The translations under genes were made by a program, and so were the position numbers. Positions 55,701 through 64,000 of a stretch of DNA of 64,000 nt are shown here, piece by piece. The stretch is from Zobellia barbeyronii (GTDB lineage Bacteria; Bacteroidota; Bacteroidia; Flavobacteriales; Flavobacteriaceae). The stretch's first letter is position 1; each line of letters starts with the position of its first letter. The stretch lies in NCBI RefSeq assembly GCF_018603515.1, contig NZ_JACATN010000006.1, forward strand, positions 186,001 through 250,000, read 5' to 3'. The notes beneath the pieces are model-generated. The model saw nothing but the letters and a program-made list of their open reading frames with translations, had not been told where the DNA came from and searched no databases.

Positions 55701-58700
55701 TACTGGTGATACTGAGAAACCTTGATCTTCAATAATAAAGTTGGTACTACCTGTAACGGTTACACGAACTCGTTCAGGATTCTCACAATCCATTGGAGAT
55801 ACTTGAGTAATTGTTGCTGTTACATTATTAGGAGGGTCAATGACCACATCTGCACTAATATACTCACAACCATTACTATCAATTGCATATACATTAAAGG
55901 TTTGTTGTAAACCATTATCCACTATCACAAAATCCATAGTATTAAGACTCGTAGTTTGATAACTATCCGTAGCATTAATCTTAAATCCGTAGTCTGCTCC
56001 ATTTCCTATGCCATTAACGGTGGCAGTTAGTATTGTTGTGCTATATCTATTAGCTCCAACCTCACATAATAACGTACCTGCGGTTGCATTAACGCTGAAT
56101 ACAGGTGGTTCGTTAATAACTACTTCTTCTCTATCATAACAATTTCTATCGGTCACTACTTCTAGTACATAAGTACCTGGAGTTAAACCTAAGAAAGAAC
56201 CAGAAATATTAGTTTCATCACGAGTTGTAACATCATAATTTGATGGCATGGAGATCAAATCAGTATTATAAAGGTTATATTCTTTTATACCATCTACATC
56301 GGTACCTGCAATAATTGATGCAGAAATACTACCATCATTTAAACCATTACAGCTTACATCCGTTGCTCCTGTTTCATCAATATCTGGAGATGTTGGTGCT
56401 GATCGAATTATACTGTTCACCGAAGTAGCACATTGGCCTACACCATCACGTACAATCTGATCCTCAATTATTACATCATAAGTTCCAGGAGGAACATTTG
56501 TAAAATCAACAATGGGATTGTACACAGTGTCATCACCATCATCAAGAATAGTCATGCTTACTGGGTTACCACCAATATCAAATCCACTCAAAGTGTAATT
56601 AAAATTACCACTACCTCCGTCGGTAGTAATTCTTATTGAACCGTCTGCCTCTTCACAATTAGGTTCAATTTCAAAATCACCTGATGCAGTTAAGACTTGA
56701 TAAACTTCTGCAACACCATCTATATTACAGCCATTTGCATCAATAATATCATAAGTATAAGATCCTACACTGTTTACTGTAAATGTTGCCGTGGTATTAA
56801 TAGCTGGATCACCAGAATTAGCTACCGTTTGACTAACCCCATTAAGTGTAAACGTTGGAGTGTCAAAATCACCTGGTAAACTAAGTGTAATATCAAATCC
56901 CGTTGCAGCAGTAGCTGTTACATCACACTGATTATCAACTACTGGATCGAGCAAAGGTAAATCAGGATTCGTCTGAATAATTGCCGCTGATGTACTAGCT
57001 GGACAACCACCTGCATCCATTACCCAGATATCATAAGTAATACCTGTTATAGAACCTACTAATTCTTTCGTTGGCGAACTATCAAATTCTGATGGCGCTG
57101 GGGCAACTCCAGGAGCTAACGTACCTTGTTCTACAAATGCGAATTCATAAGGGGCAGTTCCTCCATTTGCTCTAACTGTAATTTGTCCTAAGGCATTACA
57201 ATTGGCATTTTGATTGTCAATAACGTCTACTCTTGGTAAATTTAAAATTGCTTCTGCTTCAGCTCCGCCACTACAAAAAGTGGTTGTATCCTCAACGGAA
57301 ATACCATAATGTCCGGCGGGTACTTGAATAAGGTCATTCGTTAGTACTGAATTTGACAGATTTACTTCTTCAATCCCAGTATCAAGATCTGTAATTATTA
57401 CATTGTACGGACCAGTACCAGATGTAATGGTATATTCTAGTCCAACATTACCATTGTAACAAGTGGCATTATCAATGGTCATGGTTACATTTAATCCTGG
57501 CCCATCTGGTAAGGTAATTACTTCTTCATAGATACAATTTGTAACCGTATCCCGTACTTCTACAGTATAAGAAGTTCCCCAAAGTAGACCACTGAAACAA
57601 TGCTGATCTGGTAAAGCTGGTGCTCCATTTGGAGTTTCCCAAGCTAAAGCCGGATTTTCCAACAAACGAACTTCATAGCTACCGGAAGTACCTCCTGTAA
57701 TATCAATACATACTGTAGTCCCACCAGGGCTACAAGTAGGTGGTGGTGTCGGATATATTGGGGTAATGTCTAAACTTGCCGAATCAATAGTGAAGGGGTC
57801 TATATCATTACATCCTCTTGAATCTAAAACAATTACCTGATAATTTCCAGGGATAAGACTTGGGTCGTTAATTGTAAGTGGAAAATCTATATCTGCAACA
57901 TTATTTTGTGTGTAGAAAGGATTTCCGAAATTATCTTCAATTACAACAGTATAGTTCTCTACTCCCGTTGTTGGAAGGTCAACTATTACTCCTCCTGATA
58001 AATCCCCTGTTGTACAAGTAGCATCAATAGGAGTTACCGTGGCATCTGGTGCGCCTATAGGATCTGTCACTACCGAAACTACAGTTACAGCAGTAACACA
58101 ATTTCTTGCATCTCTAACTACATACTCGTAATCTCCTGCTGCCAAACCTGAATAAATTGTTTGATCTGAATAGTTATAGGTAATAGCATCACCTGTTGGA
58201 CTATTTGGATCTAAAGGATTAGACTGTAACTCACCTACTGGAGCAAATACTACCTCAAATGGTGGCACTCCTGAAGATACTGTTGGGATTACCTCAACAA
58301 AACCGCTATTCGCATCACCACAACTAGGGCCAACTATTCTATGTGTAGCAGCTATATTGGTAGGTTCTGCGAACGTTAGAGGTTCGGATAAAATACTACA
58401 ACCATTATTATCTGATACTTCTACAGTATAATCTCCAAACTCCGTAAAGTTCATGGTATAATCGAACGTATTGGAAGTAAGTGGAATTGCCGTATGGGCA
58501 GGAACCGCAACTCCATTTCTGAAAATAGTATATGAAGTAGAAGCTAGATTGGTTATATCTCCTCCTGATACCGTAATCTGCATTTCTCCATCACCTCCAC
58601 AATCTATCTCACGATTCAGGTCAAGACTAACTTGAATTTGTGGCGGTATTCTAATTGCTGATGTAGAAGCTGTACAGCCGTTTGCATCAACGACTTCAAT

Positions 58701-61541
58701 AGTATAGTTACCAGGAACTAAGCCTGTGAAGGTATGTGAGCCCGCAACACCAGGCACTAGGGTACCTCCGTTAATTCGGTATTCATGTGTTCCCAAAGCA
58801 GCCGTACCTGCAGTTGATGTCACTGTGATTTCACCATCATTAGTAGCAGAATAACAATAATCTATAGCTCCAGTTGTAATTGTTGGTGCATCAACACTAG
58901 TTAATGCAAACGTTGTGGAAGCAGTACAACCTTCAGAATCTATTACCGTTAAGGTATAAGTTCCCTCTTCTGTTAAGTTACCAAAAGTACGTCCTGTTTT
59001 TGGTCCTTGCACGGTAGATGCTGTTGGCCATTGTAACTCATAGCGATACCCACCAAAGCCGCCAGTAGCAGTTCCGGTTACCCTACCAATATTATTATTC
59101 TGACAACTCATAGCGGTTTCTGCCGCAGTAATACTCAATGGTGACGCCGCTTCTTCTACATCAAAGGAAGTTGTAGAAGTACAATTGGTTTCATTATCTG
59201 TTACCGTAATTTCATACGTACCCGCACCTAAGCCTGTTATCGGAATTTCTAAATCAGTACTCGTAGTTGTCCCGGTAATAACCGCAGCAGTAGGAGCTGT
59301 TCTATTTATTGTATAGTCATAATCAATACCATAACCATCCACTAAGAAAGCACCGGTACCATCTGTAGCACCTGGACATACGCGCCTGTCTCCACCTGAT
59401 TTTACACGTGCTCTAATAGTACTAAAACCACCAGTTGTAAAACTTGCAGGATATGTACATCCATTGGCATCAGTAATTTCAAACTGATAAGACGTATCCA
59501 AATCTAGACCTGGGAAAACATTACTTGCCTGTGCAGCAGGTAAAGTTGTGGAAGGTGTAGAAGAAATAATTTCATATTGTGCAACTGTAAAAGTTGCTGG
59601 TAATACATCTATAGTAACTCTACTTGTTCCTGTAGAACAGTCAAGGTCATCTTGGGCAAAAGTAATAGAAGTAGGAGGTATTGGTTCCGTAATATCAATT
59701 GGTGTCAATGCTTGGAAACAACCTGCATCATCCTTAATATAAGGAATATAATTACCTGGTGCCAAACCTGTAAAAGAGGTTCCTGGTTGATACGTACTAT
59801 TATCTATACTATATTCGTAACCGGTTCCTGAACCGCCTGTAGCGACTGCAAAATCAATTATACCTCCTGCATTTGCGCAGGTATAATCTTGTGTTAACGA
59901 AGCGGAACCGCTAAGACCCCCAGCAGAGGTAACGGTAATAGGTCCTAAAGATAGAACACAACTGAATGCACCTTGAGAATATTGAACCTCAACTATAGTA
60001 TACGTATCATCGGTTACAGGAATTGTTGACGAACTTGTAAACGGGTCTCCTGCATTATTAGTTGCTCTATATTCTAAGTTAAAACCTTTGGGGTCAGTAA
60101 CTGTAAATTCAACTTTTCCACCACCATTGGTACAGGTACCAACAATATCTGCTGCAGTAACATCTGGGGGAGTTAATTCAGCAACATATTCAGATTTCTC
60201 GGCTGTACAGCCTTGATCATCTGTAATGAAAAAAGTGTACGTTCCAGGACTTGTTACGGTATAAGAACTAGTACCTGTAAAATTACCGCCAGAAGTACCA
60301 GAGCCGCCACCAGTTACTGTATAACTGTACGTACCAGAACCTCCTGAAGGAGTTACATCTATATCAATACTTGAAATCGTAGAACAGCCAAAACTCATAC
60401 CATTGGTATCCGTAGCTACTGTAATTGGATTTAAACCCGTACCTACTGTAATTGGATCACCACTTGTATCCGTATATTGTATAGGAGCAGCAATACCATT
60501 TGGAATGTCTTCCTTACAATCATTGGTTTCTACCTTTACGGCATAAGTACCTTCACTCACCGCCCCAAATGTGTATGTGTTACTAGATATGGTAGAGGTA
60601 AATTCTATTTCCGCACCACTATCATCTAATAAAGTATATACATAAGGTCCAGGAACTTCAGGGTTAATCGAAACATCAATAGTACCTGTTTCTCCACTAC
60701 AAACAGGATTTGTAAAAGTTACATCAATATCAATATCTACTTGTTCTATCTCTATAGGACCAATTAAGTACTCACAAAGCTCTCCCGGAATATTCAACCT
60801 TGCCTGAACTGTATAAGTACCTGCATCCAAAGTAGAAAAAATAGAAGAAGATTGATAAGGTCTAACAATAGCTCCTGCTTCAAGAAGTTGAAATTGATAG
60901 CTGTTAGGAAGTCCTGTAATTTCAATTCTACCTGGGCTATTACAAACATAATCTTTTGATGAAATACCGTATGATATGGTACTTTTCTTAACCTTAAAAA
61001 AGTATTGTTGCCCATCTGCTACTACACGATATTCTGCACCTGTTGAAGCTGAGATTGCACTAGCATCTAATTGAAACGTGTCTGTTATAGCAACTTCCGT
61101 ATAGCATGATATATTCGTATTTGGACAATCTTGGTTTATATTAGGACTACAACTGCCTCCTAAAACTTGCCATGATACACTACTATAGGAACCAGAAAGC
61201 GAAATAATCTGGTCATCGGAATCTCCACAAAGATTAAATCGTGCCACCGTAGAACCATCCGCGGTACAACCCACTTCTTCATCCGCATTTTGAATGATGG
61301 TTGCAAACATTGGTGGAGCGGCAGCAACCTTTTTGGTTGTGCTACTCGTTAATACCTTGTTAGAAATTGTTGTTGCATTGTCTGTGGTTTCACTTTTTAC
61401 AGTGACCACTTCCTTTACGGCAGAGGCTACTTCATCATAAATTTTGAAAGCCGTCTTGCCTGCAATTGCAGAAGTACAAACTACTGAAAAGGTCATTAAC
61501 AGTAGAGCGTACAGAATACGCTGTGTTTTTTTTGGGAGCAT
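52749..61541 (-). CDS. Giant T9SS type B SprB-repeat adhesin-like protein
   Basis: Secreted protein of 2930 residues. Signal peptide 1-28 (ends SAIAG). From ~200 to ~2840 lie roughly thirty divergent SprB-type modules of about 80-100 residues, each with a pattern like CxxxxDGxIxV, GGxGxYxYxL, FxxLxxGxYxVxVxDxxGC; examples are GLVPGNYTIEVVDANGC and GLAPGNYIPYIKDDAGC. The last ~85 residues are a T9SS type B (gliding-motility) C-terminal domain: IPNFFTPNGDNENDFW, IIYDRYGRVVAELD, LPTGDYWYVV, HFTLYR. It is exported and held on the cell surface by the type IX system. Adhesion or gliding is the likely role; the PorP/SprF partner often found nearby is absent here. Confidence 0.93.
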   Translation of the reverse strand: MLPKKTQRILYALLLMTFSVVCTSAIAGKTAFKIYDEVASAVKEVVTVKSETTDNATTISNKVLTSSTTKKVAAAPPMFATIIQNADEEVGCTADGSTVARFNLCGDSDDQIISLSGSYSSVSWQVLGGSCSPNINQDCPNTNISCYTEVAITDTFQLDASAISASTGAEYRVVADGQQYFFKVKKSTISYGISSKDYVCNSPGRIEITGLPNSYQFQLLEAGAIVRPYQSSSIFSTLDAGTYTVQARLNIPGELCEYLIGPIEIEQVDIDIDVTFTNPVCSGETGTIDVSINPEVPGPYVYTLLDDSGAEIEFTSTISSNTYTFGAVSEGTYAVKVETNDCKEDIPNGIAAPIQYTDTSGDPITVGTGLNPITVATDTNGMSFGCSTISSIDIDVTPSGGSGTYSYTVTGGGSGTSGGNFTGTSSYTVTSPGTYTFFITDDQGCTAEKSEYVAELTPPDVTAADIVGTCTNGGGKVEFTVTDPKGFNLEYRATNNAGDPFTSSSTIPVTDDTYTIVEVQYSQGAFSCVLSLGPITVTSAGGLSGSASLTQDYTCANAGGIIDFAVATGGSGTGYEYSIDNSTYQPGTSFTGLAPGNYIPYIKDDAGCFQALTPIDITEPIPPTSITFAQDDLDCSTGTSRVTIDVLPATFTVAQYEIISSTPSTTLPAAQASNVFPGLDLDTSYQFEITDANGCTYPASFTTGGFSTIRARVKSGGDRRVCPGATDGTGAFLVDGYGIDYDYTINRTAPTAAVITGTTTSTDLEIPITGLGAGTYEITVTDNETNCTSTTSFDVEEAASPLSITAAETAMSCQNNNIGRVTGTATGGFGGYRYELQWPTASTVQGPKTGRTFGNLTEEGTYTLTVIDSEGCTASTTFALTSVDAPTITTGAIDYCYSATNDGEITVTSTAGTAALGTHEYRINGGTLVPGVAGSHTFTGLVPGNYTIEVVDANGCTASTSAIRIPPQIQVSLDLNREIDCGGDGEMQITVSGGDITNLASTSYTIFRNGVAVPAHTAIPLTSNTFDYTMNFTEFGDYTVEVSDNNGCSILSEPLTFAEPTNIAATHRIVGPSCGDANSGFVEVIPTVSSGVPPFEVVFAPVGELQSNPLDPNSPTGDAITYNYSDQTIYSGLAAGDYEYVVRDARNCVTAVTVVSVVTDPIGAPDATVTPIDATCTTGDLSGGVIVDLPTTGVENYTVVIEDNFGNPFYTQNNVADIDFPLTINDPSLIPGNYQVIVLDSRGCNDIDPFTIDSASLDITPIYPTPPPTCSPGGTTVCIDITGGTSGSYEVRLLENPALAWETPNGAPALPDQHCFSGLLWGTSYTVEVRDTVTNCIYEEVITLPDGPGLNVTMTIDNATCYNGNVGLEYTITSGTGPYNVIITDLDTGIEEVNLSNSVLTNDLIQVPAGHYGISVEDTTTFCSGGAEAEAILNLPRVDVIDNQNANCNALGQITVRANGGTAPYEFAFVEQGTLAPGVAPAPSEFDSSPTKELVGSITGITYDIWVMDAGGCPASTSAAIIQTNPDLPLLDPVVDNQCDVTATAATGFDITLSLPGDFDTPTFTLNGVSQTVANSGDPAINTTATFTVNSVGSYTYDIIDANGCNIDGVAEVYQVLTASGDFEIEPNCEEADGSIRITTDGGSGNFNYTLSGFDIGGNPVSMTILDDGDDTVYNPIVDFTNVPPGTYDVIIEDQIVRDGVGQCATSVNSIIRSAPTSPDIDETGATDVSCNGLNDGSISASIIAGTDVDGIKEYNLYNTDLISMPSNYDVTTRDETNISGSFLGLTPGTYVLEVVTDRNCYDREEVVINEPPVFSVNATAGTLLCEVGANRYSTTILTATVNGIGNGADYGFKINATDSYQTTSLNTMDFVIVDNGLQQTFNVYAIDSNGCEYISADVVIDPPNNVTATITQVSPMDCENPERVRVTVTGSTNFIIEDQGFSVSPVGDQAQPSGSFVEFDLPMVAGEYNLRVNDVGGCTYPIVAYVVDEPVVPTVAIIESQAVSCFGTTSGELSIDVSGFTGEYEYWVYQSNDPGFSGGVFGAPVAGNSNGIVDIATDGNPFIITGLEGGNHRVVIRESNKTVAGCNVFSNATPINTPNGDLLITDLDEVGRVGCSNDLGEIVVTTQGGWDAAPYEYMLEYESTVGSGFTPHSNASYATFAANGSNTTFSGLASGNYRVTVRDAELCTHTLEKELFSVPDIEVEAIITRELECPTGNDAIILAVDPTDSSTPGAIGGVPGAGYQYRLLHLADNDNTNIVSTTGYQSSPEFSGTSGVIPGGWYAVEVASALGCGVVSAPIPVIPPPPINPALIQTSVPACGNAATMMIRVNNPQGGTYEYSVNGSGGPWTLISGTDTNGLPIAAGIPGTIGSSYRYEVRKVGSSGSCLAVKTNGITITDAEALSIDINSPTFDVSCAYEVDGRIEAIANGGTGIYEFRIYNSDPGTDAFVAETMPTYENRADQDFGTFENLDAGSYWISVISRANCGEVQGPFTIAPAIPVNITGISTPTTCFGETDGTITMEVTSGTGGLVQFAIEPNLSEFFSDPANPTTYTFTDLPANTPSNPTYTVLAQDAEGCPQTFEITVTEPTVLEITDFDTTPETCIGFEDGTAQITVTGGTPFIDSVTMVEYYETRLVGPNSDGTEVFLRNDNLSFNGLIGGEGYIVFVQDANGCNTNVFIPIEIGVDLTASPLVQYGCEGIFPNSTASVQMQEESLVSELLFALNPIDPTDAITALATTDRSWGDLTPGNYTAYIYHENGCTNFVDFTIDAYDPLTLIAEKTGPNEITATAEGGFGGYEFFFDGQSYGSEGLYTTTESGEVEIRVVDQNGCVAVAVIPFEFTGMLEIPNFFTPNGDNENDFWAPGNREFFPNIEVIIYDRYGRVVAELDQVNKWDGLYEGKELPTGDYWYVVNQNDDRDIRYVGHFTLYR

Positions 61542-61677
61542 AGGTTAAGTCATTTTAAAAAGAAAATGAGCGATTTGGGTTGCATCACTTTCTCTCGGGT
61601 AATTCTTTTAAACTTGTAAATTCTCGTTATCTTTAACCATAACGGGACACCTTAATATTATCTTTTAACGTCAAATT

Positions 61678-62799
61678 ATGCGAAATAGTGTATTAACGAT
61701 AGCGTTAGCTGCAATAACTCTCAGCTATTCTTGCGCGCAAGACATTGAAAACAAAGTAGATACACCTACAAACCCTCCATACACCGCCCAACTACTGATC
61801 GATGAAATGCAATCTCCTTGGGGTTTGGTGTTTTTATCTGCAAATGAACTGCTCATTACTGATAAATCCGGGGAACTCATCCACTTTGAAAATGGAAAAA
61901 AAACGGTAGTCAAAAATACTCCGGAAGTTTACACCAGAGGACAAGGCGGATTATTGGATATTGAACTACATCCTGATTATGAAAATACAGGGTGGATTTA
62001 CATTTCGTATGCTTCAGAAGAAGGCGAGGAAAAAGGTGGCCACACAGCGCTAATGCGCTGTAAATTAAATAATAACACATTAACAAATAAGGAGTTATTA
62101 TACAAAGCAACACCAAACACGACCAAAGGCCAACATTTTGGTTCACGTATTGAATTTGACAATGACGGTTACCTTTATTTGTCTATTGGTGAACGTGGTG
62201 CCAGAGATGAGAATCCGCAGGACATTACACGAGATGGTGGTAAAATTTATCGATTTTATGACGATGGAGGAATTCCCGAAGATAACCCGTTCGTAGGTAA
62301 AGAAGGTGCTAAAACCGCAATTTACAGCTACGGACACCGAAATCCACAGGGTTTAGCAAAACATCCTGAAACTGGTGAAATATGGGATAACGAACATGGC
62401 CCAAAAGGTGGTGATGAAATTAATGTCATTAAAGCAGGTGCCAATTACGGATGGCCATTGGTTACTTATGGCGTTAATTATAGTGGTACACCAATTACGG
62501 ATAAAACAGAAATGGAAGGCATGACCCAACCTATTCACTATTGGGTGCCAAGTATAGCGCCAAGTGGTATGGCTTTTGTTACTACAGATAATTATAAGGG
62601 TTGGAAAGGGAGTATTCTTGTCGGGTCGTTAAAGTTTCAATACATGGAGCGTCTCCAAATGGAGGGAACCAAAGTTGTAAAACGAGAAAAACTAATGACC
62701 GATTTAGGTAGAGTTCGTGATATAAAAGAAGGCCCTGACGGATTAATTTATGTTGCCGTTGAAGGAAAAGGAATATATAAGTTAGTACCCAAAGCCTAA
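61678..62799 (+). CDS. PQQ-dependent aldose sugar dehydrogenase
   Basis: Six-bladed beta-propeller (GSDH family, like E. coli YliI) of 373 residues. Secretion signal ends near Cys19 (ITLSYSCAQ), possibly acylated. SPWGLVFLSANELLITDKSG, GGLLDIELHPDYENTGWIYI, LYLSIGERGARDENPQD, YGHRNPQGLAKHPETGEIWD, EHGPKGGDEINVIKAGANYG and PSIAPSGMAF match the family, including residues for PQQ and calcium. It oxidises sugars outside the inner membrane and passes electrons to cytochrome c; a cytochrome gene is 52 bases downstream. Confidence 0.93.
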   Translation: MRNSVLTIALAAITLSYSCAQDIENKVDTPTNPPYTAQLLIDEMQSPWGLVFLSANELLITDKSGELIHFENGKKTVVKNTPEVYTRGQGGLLDIELHPDYENTGWIYISYASEEGEEKGGHTALMRCKLNNNTLTNKELLYKATPNTTKGQHFGSRIEFDNDGYLYLSIGERGARDENPQDITRDGGKIYRFYDDGGIPEDNPFVGKEGAKTAIYSYGHRNPQGLAKHPETGEIWDNEHGPKGGDEINVIKAGANYGWPLVTYGVNYSGTPITDKTEMEGMTQPIHYWVPSIAPSGMAFVTTDNYKGWKGSILVGSLKFQYMERLQMEGTKVVKREKLMTDLGRVRDIKEGPDGLIYVAVEGKGIYKLVPKA

Positions 62800-62851
62800 A
62801 TAACTGTCTTTTGCCCTATAGGTATTTGACTGGCTCAAAGAAACAATCCGC

Positions 62852-63253
62852 ATGAAAAGCTATTACAGTTCCCTTATTTTTTTAATTTTTATTGGTTGTT
62901 TTGGCCAAGCACAAGAATCCGTTCTCGCAGAAAGTATGCAACGTGGCAGTGAAATCTACTCTGATTTCTGTGTTACCTGTCATCTAGAAGAAGGTGAAGG
63001 AATAATTGGTACTTTTCCTCCATTAGCCAAATCCGATTATCTGGCACAAAACCGTGAAGCAAGTATTCGTGGCGTTAAATATGGTCTACAAGGTGAAATA
63101 ACCGTAAACGGAGTAACCTATAACAATATCATGACCCCTTTGGGCTTAGAAGATGATGAAATAGCAGACGTCATGAATTACATAATGAATTCATGGGGCA
63201 ATTTTTCAGATAAAACAGTCACCATAGAAGAAGTAGAAGCTATAGAAAAATAG
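62852..63253 (+). CDS. Small c-type cytochrome
   Basis: Exported monoheme cytochrome c of 133 residues. Signal peptide to ~21, with Cys16 a possible lipoprotein site. Heme motif FCVTCHLEEGEG (Cys40, Cys43, His44); distal Met probably in IMTPLGLEDDEIADVMNYIM. Family-typical GTFPPLAKSDYL follows the heme site. Its position right after the PQQ-dependent dehydrogenase makes it the likely electron acceptor. It ends 2 bases before the convergent murQ stop. Confidence 0.92.
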   Translation: MKSYYSSLIFLIFIGCFGQAQESVLAESMQRGSEIYSDFCVTCHLEEGEGIIGTFPPLAKSDYLAQNREASIRGVKYGLQGEITVNGVTYNNIMTPLGLEDDEIADVMNYIMNSWGNFSDKTVTIEEVEAIEK

Positions 63254-63255
63254 AT

Positions 63256-64000
63256 TTAGGCTCCTGCGTCAATTGCTGCTTTTACAGAACCGTGCTTTAT
63301 TAGAAGTTTCACAGCTTTATCATAATCAATACCCAAACCTTCTGCAACATAACGCGCTCCCCTATCTACAAGTTTGCTATTACTTAGCTGCATGTTTACC
63401 ATCTTGTTTCCTTTTACTCTCCCTATCTTAATCATTAAGGCAGTAGAAATCATGTTAAGGGCCAATTTTTGAGCAGTACCGCTTTTCATACGTGTACTTC
63501 CTGTCAAAAATTCTGGACCTACGTTCAATTCAATTGCAATATCTCCTGCAACTGCTAACGGAGAACCGGGGTTATTTGTAATTCCAGCAGTAAGTAATCC
63601 TTTTTTCTTAGCCTCGGCAATACCTCCTAAAACATAAGGTGTAGTTCCAGAAGCGGCAATACCTACTACTACATCATTTTCGGTAATGTTATGCTCCATC
63701 ATATCTTTCCAAGCCTGTACACCATCATCTTCCGCATTTTCTACTGCTTTTCGTATGGCAGTATCCCCACCAGCAATCAAACCAATAACTCTTGTATGAG
63801 GCATACCAAAAGTTGGGGGTATTTCAGAAGCATCCAAAATTCCTAATCTCCCACTGGTACCTGCACCAATATAAAATAAGCGACCTCCTTTTTCAAAACG
63901 TTCCGCAAGGCCATCTACCAATTTGGTGATTTGTGGAATCGTTGCAGCTACGGCATCGGCAACCTTCTGATCTTCTTCATTTATTTTCTGAAGAAGAGTT
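63256..64000 (-). CDS. murQ: N-acetylmuramic acid 6-phosphate etherase (5' end outside window)
   Basis: Cleaves the lactyl ether of MurNAc-6-phosphate to GlcNAc-6-phosphate and D-lactate in peptidoglycan recycling. SIS-domain fold. The frame is open to base 64000; residues upstream of the TTG at 63921 (LLQKINEEDQKVADAV) match MurQ, so that codon is not the start and the N-terminus lies outside the window. Motifs: GAGTSGRLGILDASEIPPTF (catalytic Glu region), LIAGGDTAIRKAVENAEDD, GIAASGTTPYVLGG, TGSTRMKSGTAQKLALNMIS. About 248 of the usual 270-300 residues are present. Confidence 0.95.
   Translation of the reverse strand, partial: TLLQKINEEDQKVADAVAATIPQITKLVDGLAERFEKGGRLFYIGAGTSGRLGILDASEIPPTFGMPHTRVIGLIAGGDTAIRKAVENAEDDGVQAWKDMMEHNITENDVVVGIAASGTTPYVLGGIAEAKKKGLLTAGITNNPGSPLAVAGDIAIELNVGPEFLTGSTRMKSGTAQKLALNMISTALMIKIGRVKGNKMVNMQLSNSKLVDRGARYVAEGLGIDYDKAVKLLIKHGSVKAAIDAGA

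Noticed and set aside
53659-60000. Plus-strand frames inside the giant repeat gene (for example 53659-54075 and 55249-55587)
   Set aside because: Antisense shadows of a continuous, domain-supported 2930-residue frame.
52749-61541. DNA tandem repeats or a CRISPR array in the giant gene
   Set aside because: Similarity is at protein module level with diverged DNA; no regular identical repeats with spacers.
61625-61644. CGTTAT/ATAACG inverted repeat before the sugar dehydrogenase
   Set aside because: Only six bases of stem with an 8-base loop, expected by chance in AT-rich DNA.

Overview
The window looks like chromosomal DNA of a (probably marine) member of the Flavobacteriaceae, phylum Bacteroidota. 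Evidence: AT-rich sequence, a SusC/SusD pair, a type IX secretion (T9SS) type B C-terminal domain on a giant repeat protein, BshA of bacillithiol synthesis, an LptD of the long Bacteroidota form, many Cys-anchored lipoproteins, frequent TTG/GTG starts, and a few promoters resembling the Bacteroidota consensus TTTG-N17-23-TAnnTTTG. The genus cannot be fixed from sequence alone. I saw no tRNA, rRNA, CRISPR array, insertion sequence or prophage.

Region 1 (1-13.1 kb, plus strand) is the end of a surface polysaccharide cluster. A GT4 glycosyltransferase cut by the window edge is followed by a PglC-like phosphoglycosyl transferase, a GT2 enzyme, an ATP-grasp enzyme and a HAD phosphatase, the last four chained by short overlaps. 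After a terminator comes a decoration block: three FemAB/BioF2-like acyl- or aminoacyl-transferase homologues, an MBOAT O-acyltransferase and its SGNH partner. It ends with a two-domain HAD protein.

Region 2 (13.1-24.3 kb, minus strand) is envelope and housekeeping: an OmpA-type porin, a small lipoprotein, BshA, a GH3/serine-hydrolase fusion (NagZ-like), a conserved protein of unknown function, an HdrB/HdrC-like iron-sulfur module, an MlaD/MCE protein and a SPOR amidase. The amidase is divergent from LptD and RidA.

Region 3 (24.4-41.0 kb) holds lptD, ridA, a BadF-type sugar kinase, the glycolytic pair pfkA-gap, a TamB-like protein divergent from tsaD, rsmE, DUF1223 and DUF4159 proteins, an AI-2E family transporter and a THUMP-like methyltransferase.

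Region 4 (41.0-64 kb) is outer-membrane and secreted: a SusC/SusD pair preceded by a possible 44-residue small gene, an ASPIC/UnbV FG-GAP lipoprotein, a convergent cytochrome c/FG-GAP fusion lipoprotein, a lipoprotein esterase, a 2930-residue T9SS type B SprB-repeat protein, a PQQ-type aldose dehydrogenase with a small cytochrome c, and the C-terminal part of murQ at the edge.

Two themes recur. One is peptidoglycan turnover (SPOR amidase, NagZ-like fusion, BadF-type kinase, MurQ), scattered rather than in one operon. The other is extracytoplasmic redox and surface binding next to the SusCD pair. The most unusual parts are the decoration block with duplicated FemAB-like genes around MBOAT/SGNH, and the SusCD/FG-GAP/cytochrome locus, which has no recognisable glycoside hydrolase.
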